The position numbers were made by a program, and so were the translations under genes. 64,000 nt of DNA, from assembly GCA_012064385.1 (NCBI GenBank), contig QRDG01001527.1:52037-116036 (forward strand), read 5' to 3'. Source of the stretch: Puccinellia tenuiflora. Lineage: Eukaryota; Streptophyta; Magnoliopsida; Poales; Poaceae. Of the stretch, positions 11,001 to 23,000 are shown piece by piece (the first letter of the stretch is position 1; each line of letters opens with the position of its first letter). A model generated the notes under the pieces. It was not told the origin of the DNA, made no database searches, and was given only the letters and a program-made list of their open reading frames with translations.

Positions 11001-14000
11001 TAGAGGCCTCCTGCGCTAGCCCTGACAAGGGCAGCGTCGGGCAACTCGCGGTCCGGCTCGTCGGGCTCCGGCGGCCGGCAGCCCTCCTCCCCGTACCCTC
11101 CTCCTTCGGGCAGCGTCATCATCCACAACGGGCCGCGCCGCACATCGTCCGCTCTGGTTCGAAGAACGGCGTCGGCGAAGAAGGAGGTCAAGGCAGAGGC
11201 AGGCTCGCTTCCACGCGGGTGACTTCATCTCCGCCGCTGACCGAAGGAGGAGGACGTCACGCACCCACCACCACCTCCGACAATGAATAAATGATGGGAA
11301 ATGGAGGCGGAGGCGCAGGCGGCCTTCCGTGGCGCCGACGACCCGGAGGACTTCCCGGGGAAGCATCTCACTGTTGGCCGGTCCGTCAACCAAGACTACC
11401 GGCAGATCACGCTCGTCTAGCGGCAGACGGAGGTGTTGTATGCCATGGACGACGGCAAGAACTTTGTCGACCTCGCCGGTCCTTCTCAGCCACCGGTGCC
11501 AAAGGAGGAGGATGACTAGTTCGACTTCTCCGACGATGATGGCGGCGGCGACACGGTGAGTGGCAACTACAGCGTGTTCGGCCGCTAGTTTTATTTTTCT
11601 TGTTTTTATTTTAAATTCAAGTCACTTTCATACAAACTCGTTTAAATACGTATGAAATCTGTCGTTTTTTAAGTTCTTCAAATTTTCAAAAATTTTGGGC
11701 CATTTTTGTCGGGGTTTTAGGACGCGCTATAGGCGGGGGGTACCCGGCGAACCCTTTAGGTATCGACCACGGGGGCCTAAACACAAGCTCAACGAAGAGC
11801 CGTGAAGCACGTGAACGGCATCGGCGAACACAACATACACAACGACAGCGGCACGACAGAAAGGGACACCGATCTACCCAGGTTCGGGGCCCTCGTATGG
11901 AGGTAACACCCCTACTCCTACCTTCTCTTGTATTACTCAGGCAGAGGATGTCTCGCCGAGGTATAAGAGGTTACAAGAGGTGAGCTCCATTGAGCAGGTT
12001 GAGCTAGGTAGAGATCTGGATCCCTAACTGGAGGTAGAAGAAGGTGCCTAAAGAGGATGGCCCCTTGAGCGAGTCTAACCTGGAGTTCAGCTGACCTAGA
12101 GAGGATCCAACCTAGAGTCAAGCTAACCTAGAGAGGATCCAACCTAGAGATGGAAGCAAGGGGTCCTTATTTTATAAGGAGCGCTGGTCCTCCTCCTCAC
12201 GAAAGGGGTGAGGGAGGGGTTGCCACAGGCGTGCTCAACAAGAAGGACACATGTCCACTACTGTACATTGAGATGACCGTCATACCCCCATAAAGGTGGC
12301 GTAGGAACGACCCGGAGGGCATTTCCAGGGAAGGAGAGCGTGGCGGAAGTTGGTTCCTTTACATGTGGTGCTCCCTGGCTGGTGGAGAGCTGCTTGGATG
12401 TGAGAGAGCCACGTCTCCCCCCTGCTTGGTGGAAGTTCCTTGGTGGTGAAGCTTTCTCCTCCGCCCTGAAGTGCTAGACATCTTCCACGAGGCCTTTAGG
12501 GAGTACCCCTCGCCTAGCAGGTCTTGTACCTCCTCGCGGGATACCCCTCCGCGAGGGTCTTGTGCTCGCTGAGCGTTTGTACTTGTTGATGTAGATCTCG
12601 TAGTGTTGATGTAGATGAGCCGTAGCAGGGCCTCTCAGCAGGTGGACCATGGTACCCCCGATACCAGTACACCGATAGTAGCCCCAGGGGGCCCAGTCCG
12701 CACGCCATAGAAGGTAGGGCTGGGGACCCAAAATAGTTGTGAGGCCCGAGCTGTGGCACGTGGCAGCGCTTAGGCCCCTACCTGGCGTGCCAGATTTCGA
12801 GGTTTTAGGACGCGCTGTAGGTGGGGGGTACCCGGCGAACCCTTCAGGTATCGACCACAGGGGCCTAAACACAAGCTCAACGAAGACCCGTGAAGCACGT
12901 GAACGGCGCCGGAGAAAACAACATACACAACGACGGCAGCACGGCAGAAAGGGACACCGATCTACCCAGGTTCGGGGCCCTCGTGTGGAGGTAACACCCC
13001 TACTCCTGCCTTCTCTTGTATTATACTCAGGCAGAGGATGTCTCGCCGAGGTATAAGAGGTTACAAGAGGTGAGCTCCATTGAGCAGGTTCAGCTAGGTA
13101 GAGATCTGGATCCCTAGCTGGAGGTAGAAGAAGGTGCCTAAAGAGGATGGCCCCTTGAGCGAGTCTAACCTGGAGTTCAGCTGACCTAGAGAGGATCCAA
13201 CCTAGAGTCAAGCTAACCTAGAGAGGATCCAACCTAGAGATGGAAGCAAGGGGTCCTTCTTTTATAAGGAGCGCTGGTCCTCCTCCTCACGAAAGGGGTG
13301 AGGGAGGGGTTGCCACAGGCGTGCTCAACAAGAAGGACACCTTTCCACTACTGTACATTGAGATGACCGTCATACCCCCATAAAGGTGGCGTAGGAACGA
13401 TGCGAAGGGCATTTCCAGGGAAGGAGAGTGTGGTGGCAGTTGGTTCCTTTACACGTGGTGCTCCCTGGCTGGTGGAGAGCTGCTTGGATGTGAGAGAGCC
13501 ACGTCTCCCCCTTGCTTGGTGGAGGTTCCTTGGTGGTGAAGCTTGCTCCTCCGCCCTGAAGTGCTAGACATCTTCTACGGGGCCTTTAGGGAGTACCCCT
13601 CGCCTAGCGGGTCTTGTACCTCCTCGCAGGATACCCCTCCGTGAGGGTCTTGTGATCGCCGAGCGTTTGTACTTGTCGATGTAGATCTCGCAGTGTTGAT
13701 GTAGATGGGCCGTAGTTGGGCTTTTCAGCAGGTGGACCGTGGTACCCCCGATACAAGTACACCGACAATTTTGTTGGGGCCGCCGGTGTGGGAACTCCAT
13801 CCCCAAACGGAGGATGGCATGCCGGCGGCCCCCATAGGGCAGTTCCGGCGCCACTGTCGACGCCTATTTGGGGGGTGCCGGTGAAGATGCTCTTAGTGCG
13901 CAGATGAAGGGCTCCATGCCGGCGGGGAGAGTGCTACTCGCTTGGTCACCTAGGGCGGGGCCTAGCGACGCAACAAACATGCCATGTGGAAGGAGTGGGA

Positions 14001-17000
14001 TAGAGAGAACGTCATGGGCAGGTAGGGCCAGGCTGACGGGAAATGGGATCACGGTCACTACTAGCAGGTAGGGTCACCTACGTAGGTGGGCTTGGGCTGA
14101 AAGCAGGATTACTTGTGTTGGGCTGCCGCACTACGCATGCTATTATTTTAGTTCGGGTTCCTTAAAAAATAAATTGTTCGGGTTCTCTCAATTTTTTTCT
14201 TCGGGTTGATCAGGAAAATCGGGACGAGACACTAACACCCAAATTTTCTGCACTAATTTCGGGTATCCAGAATTAAAACCCGAACAAAAATCCAAATTTC
14301 AGGTATGGGGTAATTTGGGTTCGGGTATTGGGTTATTTGGGCTTCGGGTGTCGGGTTTTATGGGATTAACCTATAGTGTTCAGTCTATTATTTGCATATT
14401 TTTTCAATAAACACGTTTTTTACTATTCAGTTTCAGTTTTTTTTCTACATGTGCTCCTGCTAGGAAGTTATCCGCATGGTGTGGTTTAGTTTCATGTTAA
14501 AGCTAGGCTTGTGCAGTTCAGTTCAATTTGTGTTAAATTGTAAGATTATTTGGAAACATCACTTCTATTTATGTTCTTGCGTAATCTTTCTACATAAACT
14601 TTATGTACTTAGAGGTAGACCAGTGAAACAAAAGCATGTTCGGGCTTTAAGGCAGAGGGTCACATTGTGGTAGAAATATAATATCCCCTGCGGTCCAATT
14701 TAACTGTCATATGTTTAGGGAAAGTTTTCCAAAACCATGCCAAAACATGCGACAATTAAATTGGATCAGAGTTTGTACAACTTTTAAGTAGGAATAGCAT
14801 AGGCATCAAATTTAATTAAATGGTAGATATCTGTCTGGCCATTTTCCTCCTCCGACCCCCCTTTCTAGCGTCCACATCTTCAATGACGAACCTGACTTGT
14901 TACAAGCAAATAAGCATTGTGGGGTTTCCCTTAGATGATGGGGGCACATCTCCCAGGATAAGAGGCAGGCCGCGTGGTCTGGCGAGTACACTAGTTCTCA
15001 CCCAGGCAGTGGTGATGATGATACACTCCCTTCTTGGTGTGGCTCGATACCACATCCCACATTTTGCTGGGATACCCTCCTCCAGCTAGGTTGGCTATGA
15101 GGAGACATTGTTAGCAACAAACAACAGTCCACATATGTGCAAAAGCCCACTAGTATTTAGGATTATCACTTACACAAGCATGTGAATCAATGCAACCGTA
15201 GGCGCCTAGTGCTACAAGCCAGATCCAAAGCCGACCAAATCTACGATGGGAGGCAATGACCAGATCGGAGGTTGGAGGAGGAGGAGGACTAGGCTAGGGT
15301 GCAACGAATGGTGATGTCATGCCACCGCAGTCCCGACATATGGCCACCTCTGGTGGCGGCAAGGTCAATGGCTACGGTGTGGATTTTCTATGGCGTTGGT
15401 GGCATGAAACATAAGGCTCGGAGAGCCCGACTTTGAATTAACAAAGCCCTCAATCGGTCAGGAATTACAACCACGGTCGACGCTGGGGATACTAGCTTAC
15501 AATGCAAGCACAAAGAGAAAAACGACACCCAACACAAGAGGAGCACGACTACAACAAACTAAGATAGAAACATAAGGATGCCTTGATGTCTTTGTCTCTC
15601 GAACATTGAAGAGCAGAGGGTGTCGCCGGCAGACATCACCAGAATCCCCACGAACCGACAACACCAGTGCAGCCGCCAGCCACAGATGACCACGCACAAG
15701 CAATAGAACGACAAGATCTCAGAAGCAACGCCTTCAGGAAGGAGAGCGACACCGAAGAGACACCATTGCTCGACCCAAGGGGTCAAGGTTTTCACCTAGA
15801 GACTTCCGACCAGGATGGAGGCAAAGCCGTGGCTCAACGAAGACGCCTCCAAGGAGGAAAATGACGCCCAAGAGTGTCACCGTCATCGGCTCCGGACTGA
15901 CCGGCCATGGCTTTCCCTCGAGCTGACGGCTTTAACCACAGATCAACCACTCCAAAAGATGGAGTGGGGACTGCATCGACATTCAGGAGCCCTTCCCGTG
16001 ATGCAACCTCGCTACCGACGCACCAAGAGATCAGAAAGTCGGGATCTTGTCTCCGTTGGACTAGGGGAGAACGAGCATGGGACAACATCGCTCGAACGAC
16101 GCCCGAGTGTGTCTCCGTAGCTAACCTTCAGCCCGGGCACCTTCTGCACCGGGCCTGCTGCCACCGTGGCTGAAGCCGGCGGCAGCGGCGGCACGGAAGC
16201 CGCCGGGAACAAGGGTTTTGCCCCAGAATCGCAGTGGGGGACAACATGGTAGCGAAGCGTTTTTTGTTTGAAGTAAAGCACAATATAGTAAGCAAGCAAG
16301 TCCGACGCATTAAAAACCTTCCAGTCCCTTAGATACCTTGGTAATGAAAAGACTCCTTGGTAAGGAAAAGAGTTCGTCAGAAAACTTGCTGCTTTAGTTC
16401 GTCATAGTCATATTACAATCATGGGTGACTAAATCCAACATGCAGGAAGGAGCTGCATCACGAAGGAGGCCACTAAAACCTGACTTGCCTAATTGTGCTA
16501 AAACATGCACTGCACCATTGCACACGCGGTCTACCTTCCGAACCGAGATGTCCCAAAAACTCGAAGAAGATCACAAGCCTCGTGGTATATATAGAGCCCA
16601 GCCTCTAGAAAACTCCTGTCATGTGCTTGAGATGATCTAAACAGCCCGGAGGCAGCCAGATTCAACAACCGCTGGTCGACTCCCAATGTCCAGTAGGTGC
16701 TTGATCTCTGATAGACAAGCAAGCATTTCTGCTTCCTCAGCACTAGCACAATACAAAATATGTTTCCATTGAGTAAGGACTACATTGCCGCCATGATCGC
16801 GTATAATAACGCCCAGACCAGCCTATAGAAGTTTTAGAATCCCTAATTTCTGTTGTATTGATTTGACCCTGGTGGGGGGTTTGTATAGAAGTACAAGGGG
16901 GTAGGATGACTTGGATTACAAGAAGATCTAACCTTAATCAATCTTAACCGTTCATCTACTCTAACATTCCCTTTCCTGTGGCGGCGGCGGGTTTTACCAG

Positions 17001-20000
17001 GCGGGCGAGGCGGATCGTGTGATCGCCCTAGCAGAGCGTCGGCGGGGTTTTAGTTGTTTTGGCGGCGGGTTTTGGTTTTTGGCGGCGGCCGTGTTTTTTG
17101 GGTTTTTGCTGTCACGACATGGGGCGGCGACGCAGGTTTTGTGTTTTGGCGGCGGCAGCAGGGTCTTAACGGCGGCGGCTCGACTCGCATGATGTAGATC
17201 CTAACGATGGTTTGTGTTGGCGATGTAGAACTCAACGAAGATGTTGATGTAGTCGTACAGCTTGGCTGGCGTAGTTATTCGGGTCGGTGATGTCGTACGT
17301 GGAAACGTGGTGCAGTGCAGATCATGGCGTCGTCGATGTAGTTGTGCGTGTCAAAGTCCATGTGTCGCTGGCCTGGGAACGCGCCCTCCCGTGATCGATG
17401 TCGGCATGCAGGTCCTGAACTCTATTGCGTGCGTGCGTGATGAAGCAGGGCGCTGCTGAACTCGTTGCTTGCATACATGGGTGCGTGATGTAGTTGATCA
17501 TTGGATACGCGCGTGGCGCGCTGCCTTCTCCTCCTTGTGTCACGCGGCGGGTGCAGGTCGGCAGGGCTCCGAGACAGCTCCTGCTCGAGACGACTGCTGA
17601 TGATGTAGATGTGGCATCGCCCGCGTGTGACTCCTGGAAACCCAGGCCTGCGCCGAAGAAGCGTGCTGGCGCGTGGCGGTGAAGCCGCCCAAGAGTAGCT
17701 CCTCCAACACGAATTCTTCCGTGCGTCTTCGCCGATCTGCACTGATTTCACCGGAGATTTGCGAGGTCATGGTATAGGGATTTATTTGGCTAAATTGGAG
17801 ATCTAAACTATAGAATTGGGAAATTTCGAAATTTGGATCTAATCTAATCTAATCTAAAGAACCGATTCGATATTTGATCGAAACCGGGTGCCGCGCCCCA
17901 ACCCCGAGGGCGGCGCGATGCGTAAGTGGTGGGAGGACCTAGGATCGACGCCGCTCTGATACCATATACCATAGAAGTTTTAGAATCCCTAATTTATGTT
18001 GTATTGATTTGACCCTAGTGGGGGTTTATATAGAAGTACAAGGGGTAGGATGACTTGGATTACAAGAAGATCTAACCCTGATCAATCTTAACCGTTCATC
18101 TACTCTAACATAGCCTTCTTCGATATCTAGTCCCAGCCAACATCAACATTAGCCTTGAGATGTCCTTCCATCGGGGTTGTCCAACACGGGAGCGAAGCGT
18201 TTTATTCTAGGACTAAACTATACAGCGGCGCCGCATAAAAGAGCTCCCGTGCGGCGGTTTCAATTTGCATGCATGCAGAGTGATGTAAGCGGTGATGTCA
18301 TCCTAGATTTCTCTCAACGATTAAATTAAAAAACTTTTATCTCTCAAACCGATAATCCGATTTAAAATCCGTTTTCACCGTTGGCTTAGTCGCGTCGAGA
18401 TCTACGAAACTAGATCCCATATTGTCATGTTTTGACAACTTTTTTTTTTGTCAGTAGCTACCAGATTGTTTTCACTAACCTACCAGATTATAATAATTTG
18501 GTTACCAGGTTTCTGTACACAGTATTTAAGGCCGCATGATACTTGTATATGTGCAATAATATGATCTTTTAGATATTATAAACAGTTGAACTCTTACTCT
18601 GTAGTTGTATATATCATTGTAATGTTAAAAAAAAATTAAAACATCATCCGACAAATATGTATAATTATCATGATAACTGTTCGATACTAATCTGGTATCC
18701 ATGGTATTTTAATCTGGTAACTGGTGTGACGAGAAAAATTCATCACACTTGATATGGTATATGTGTTGCAATATCTAAAAACGTGTAAAAAGTTATATAG
18801 TAACCATGTATAATTATTCGGGTAGCTCTTTGGTGCAAATCTGGTAGCCATAGTACTATAATCTGGTAACTAGTTCAGAAAAAAAAAGTTCGTCAAAACA
18901 TATCAACAATGGATCTAGTTTTGAAGTCCTAATCGAGACGAATTTAATAGTGTAAACGAATCGACAATCGGATAAACGGTTTAGGAGATAAATCAATTTA
19001 AATTTTCGAATTTTGTAATTAATGTGATGACATCACCATGTGCTCTCCCTTATAGGGAAAAGCACATACAATTTACCGCCGCATCCCACACCCTACCAAG
19101 CGGCGCTTTTGTTTAGATTTTCCCTTTATTCTAATGTGAATCTGAGAAGAGTCCAAAGAAAAATAACAAAAGGGAAAGCATGCATGTTCCGTTGCGTCTT
19201 TCTTAATATATAGGGTATTTCTTGAGATTTTTTTAACAAACTCAAGTATATGTTGTGTAAAATATTTGAACTGACTTCAAACGTATGCACCATGCAGAGA
19301 TATACTGATCATCTCACAAGACGGATCATGTCCAAAACTAATTTTGTTGAAGTTCGTACATTTTTACACCTCTTCAGAAGTTTTGATCGAATGTGGGCTT
19401 TTCTTACATTAACTTTCCAGGTATATCCATCGACAGAATGAAATGTTTCTATTTTCTCCTTATTTTCTATGTCATGTTCCTCTTTTCTTGCAGGCCATGG
19501 TAATTATTGCTTGGAACCCTTCTGGTTCACTTTATGCTATTGTCGAACCAGGTGTTTTCAGAAATGTTCTGACAATATTCATAACAGCTGCATTCTTAAA
19601 CTTCCTTCAAGGTATGAATTTAATTAGGAACTTGGGTACTTTATGCATCTTGTAACTGTGTTTTATTAACAAAAATAGCATACATTGTTCTTTGTTCACA
19701 TGTCGCATAGTTTCTAAACTTGGTTTCCCAAACTATTTCAGCCACATTTGATTTAGTTCTTAACTGGAAGGCTTGGAGAAGTCTTGCGTGCTCACAGAAG
19801 ATACGTTATATTCTGAAATTTTTGTGGCTATTGGCTGGTTAATAATACTTCCAACCACATACTTACTTTCTATTCAAAATCACACACGCATGGTCAAGTT
19901 CTTCGGCAATCACATTGGGGATTTCCAGAGTGGATCGGTTTACAATTTTACAGCTTCTCTTTACATGCTACCCAACATATTCAGTGCCCTGTTATTCATA

Positions 20001-23000
20001 TTTCTACCAATTAAAAGGTCGTTGGAGCGTTCAAATAGCCGCATTGCTAGATTCATTGTGTGGTGGGCTCAGGTATATATGTATGACTATATCCATCTGC
20101 AATTCTGCATGATTTCGTGGTAGAATTTTTTGAACCTTTCGGTTTTCACCCATGTTTTTAATTGACCAGCCAAAGTTGTATGTTTCTGGGAGAGCGTATA
20201 CGGACACATGTTCATATCTTAAGTAAGTTTGACATCCTTTTCATACTTAACTTATTATTATTATCACATTTGTCTAAACCAATTTGTTTGTTCATAAAAT
20301 AGGTACGCATTGTTCTGGATTATATTGCTTATATGCAAGCTTGCCTTCAGTTTTTATGTCGAGGTTGGTATAATCGGCATTACATTATTCACTTGCTTAA
20401 ACATCAGATCAAATTTATGACTCCTTCCAATTTAATCCAGCTTTATTTGTGGATTGTTTTGCACTAGAATAATTACATGTATAGGACGCTGCTAGGTAGC
20501 ACTGGGATGCTGGTTAGTCCAACCAAGCACTCACCCAGAAAATAGAAATTTTCAGCACATGGATACCACAAACGCATTTAATTTCATGCGGATAAAAGTT
20601 AAAAATTCATAACTCTTAAACTTTTTGTGGAAATTGCGCTCCATGTTCATCGTTGGACCTCTTGCAACGAGATCTTCTAAACTAGATCCCATTTATATAT
20701 GTTTCGACAATTTTCTTTCAAAAAGCAACTCTAGTGTTTTTATGGCGAAATTCCACCGATCTATTAATAATCATCAACTGTAGTACAAATAGCCCAAAAA
20801 GTAATAAAAATACAAATAGGCACCTGGAGCACCTAGCGACGACTATAGACACTAGCAAGAGCCGAAGGCGCACAGTCGTCCTCGCCCGTTCATCACCAGA
20901 GCTAGGCAAAGCTTGTTGTAGTAGATTTTGTTGTAGTAGACAGAAGGGAAGTCACCGTGCTAAGGAGCCAAAGGACCATCGCACTAGAGCAGCAACCATC
21001 GCCAATGATGACAACTGTAGATCAGAAGAGACTGACCTGAAACCACGCCAACGAATAAGAAAACCGAGCCGATCCCAAGAGATCCGATGAGCACATGACT
21101 CCACGATCTCTCCGCCGGTGCTAGATGCACCACCAGAGAGAGGATAGGGCTTGAAGGACCCTATTATGACTTCAAGATGTAGACGCCGCCTCACCATCTC
21201 GAAGAGGACACTAAGAAACAACCTAAACAAAGAACGGGAAACTCCCGCCGGCGAGAGACCATGGTCCAACACACCTCCAAGGCCCCAAGGCCACCGCAGG
21301 CGGAGCGGACCGACAGTGTCACCGGCGAGGGGACGAAACCCTAGATGGGTTTTGACGACTGCCTCTATCCTTGGAGCTCCCGTACTAGTTCGGTATTCTT
21401 TCTAAAGCAACTCTAGTGTTGTCTCAACACAACTTTGTATAAAAAGTTTCTTACACTACTTTTTAAATATTTTGTAGTCTAACTTAGCTTCAAAATACTC
21501 ACTAAGCAACAACATGAAGCAACTTCATACTAATGAGAGATTTAACTTAACTTTGCACTACCAGTTGCCTACCACAATTCCCAGTATCACTTGTTAACCT
21601 GATTTTTGAGATAGACAACTTAGTATCAACGAAAATACAAATTCATAACAAACAGAGCACAACTTAGTTGCAACGGTAGGCAACTTCACAACAATGGTAC
21701 ACAACTTCACAACCGTGATATTAGCTGACTCAGTACTACTGGTAGTCAACTTAGGCAATATGCTAGGAAAGTTCGCGTTGATGGTGCACAACTTCAAAAT
21801 ACATACCCAAATGGCATTGCATTTCATGGAAGCCGCCACCACGAGGTACAACTCCACCTCGATCATCACATATGCAGTTAGTTCAGTGAGCCACGACACG
21901 AGGCGCAATGTGAGCTGAAAGAAGACAGGGGGGATGCCACTTTGAGATTGGTCATGCCTAGCCCTCCGTGGAGCCAGCACGAATGGTGGCGGGTTAGAGC
22001 TCGAGGATGATGGGGAGGCCGAATGGTTGTTTGGGAAACAACAACTTAGATGATCTCAGCTAGCGTGTGATAATAATGCAATAAATGGCTGTAGCATCGA
22101 ATGATGCAGAGGCTAGGCCTGCCCCATTCCGGAAAAAAAGAGATGTTCATAAACCAACTTGTGATCTAAGACCACAACTTAATTAGATCCACAAAAAATT
22201 CAGGGAGCTTGCAAAAATCCAATCATCAATATGCAACAACTCAGTATAGGGGGGACTGCAACGTACCTGCAGCAACTCAGTATAGAGGGGAACATAACTT
22301 ACTAGTAACCTGCAACAACTCAAGATAGGGGGGATGTACCTTACCAATAAACCTGCAACAACTTAGTAGGGGGCGTGTTGCAACTTACCAATAAACTTGC
22401 AAGAACTCAGTATAGGAGTGGACTGCACCTTACTAGTAAACCTGTAACAACTCGGTATAGGGGGCTGCAACTTACCCGTAAACCTGCAGCGAGTTACTAA
22501 TAGTTATATGTATCAAAAAACCAACCAAGGGTTCTGAAAAGTACAACCTAGCTAGATCTACAACAAATCGTCGTATAAAACAGAAAAACAACATGTAGCA
22601 CCATAGTTTGAAAACAAAAACTTTGATGAACACTGAATACAACTATCAGGTGATCTAAAGACTACAACCACTTGATTTGTTCCACAAAACCCCGACATAG
22701 TGCAAAAAAAATCAAACATCAAACTGCAGAATTTGGTACATGGGATATAAATAGCAACGTATCATCTCCACCATGCAACTTTGCTTGTTCCAGCTACAAT
22801 GAACTTCGGAAAATGGATGCAACTTGGGATTAAAAAAAGTAACTTGCTGCTGGTGGTATTTAGTTGTATTTAGTTGCAACCATACCCCCACCGAGGTGCA
22901 TTTGGTCAGTTCTTGAAATAAGTTGCTGCAACTATGGTATAGAGGTAGCAGGTAGGAAACTTCACAGATGGGGTATGCAAATTAGTACTAAGGGGTATAC

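Larger units (their letters stand above)
10362..14366. mobile_element. Outer element of a three-level nest, possibly hAT-like
   Basis: Both flanks of the Harbinger element at 10643-13892 carry sequence rich in the motif cccgaa/ttcggg: 10370-10460 at the left and 14150-14360 at the right. This looks like one non-autonomous element split by later insertions. I could not pair clean terminal repeats or a duplication, so ends and class are approximate. Confidence 0.3.

Noticed and set aside
12474..13211. 245-aa open frame on the minus strand
   Set aside because: It spans the end of one LTR, the 117-bp interior and the start of the other LTR. Similar pieces recur in both LTRs, as expected of non-coding repeats.
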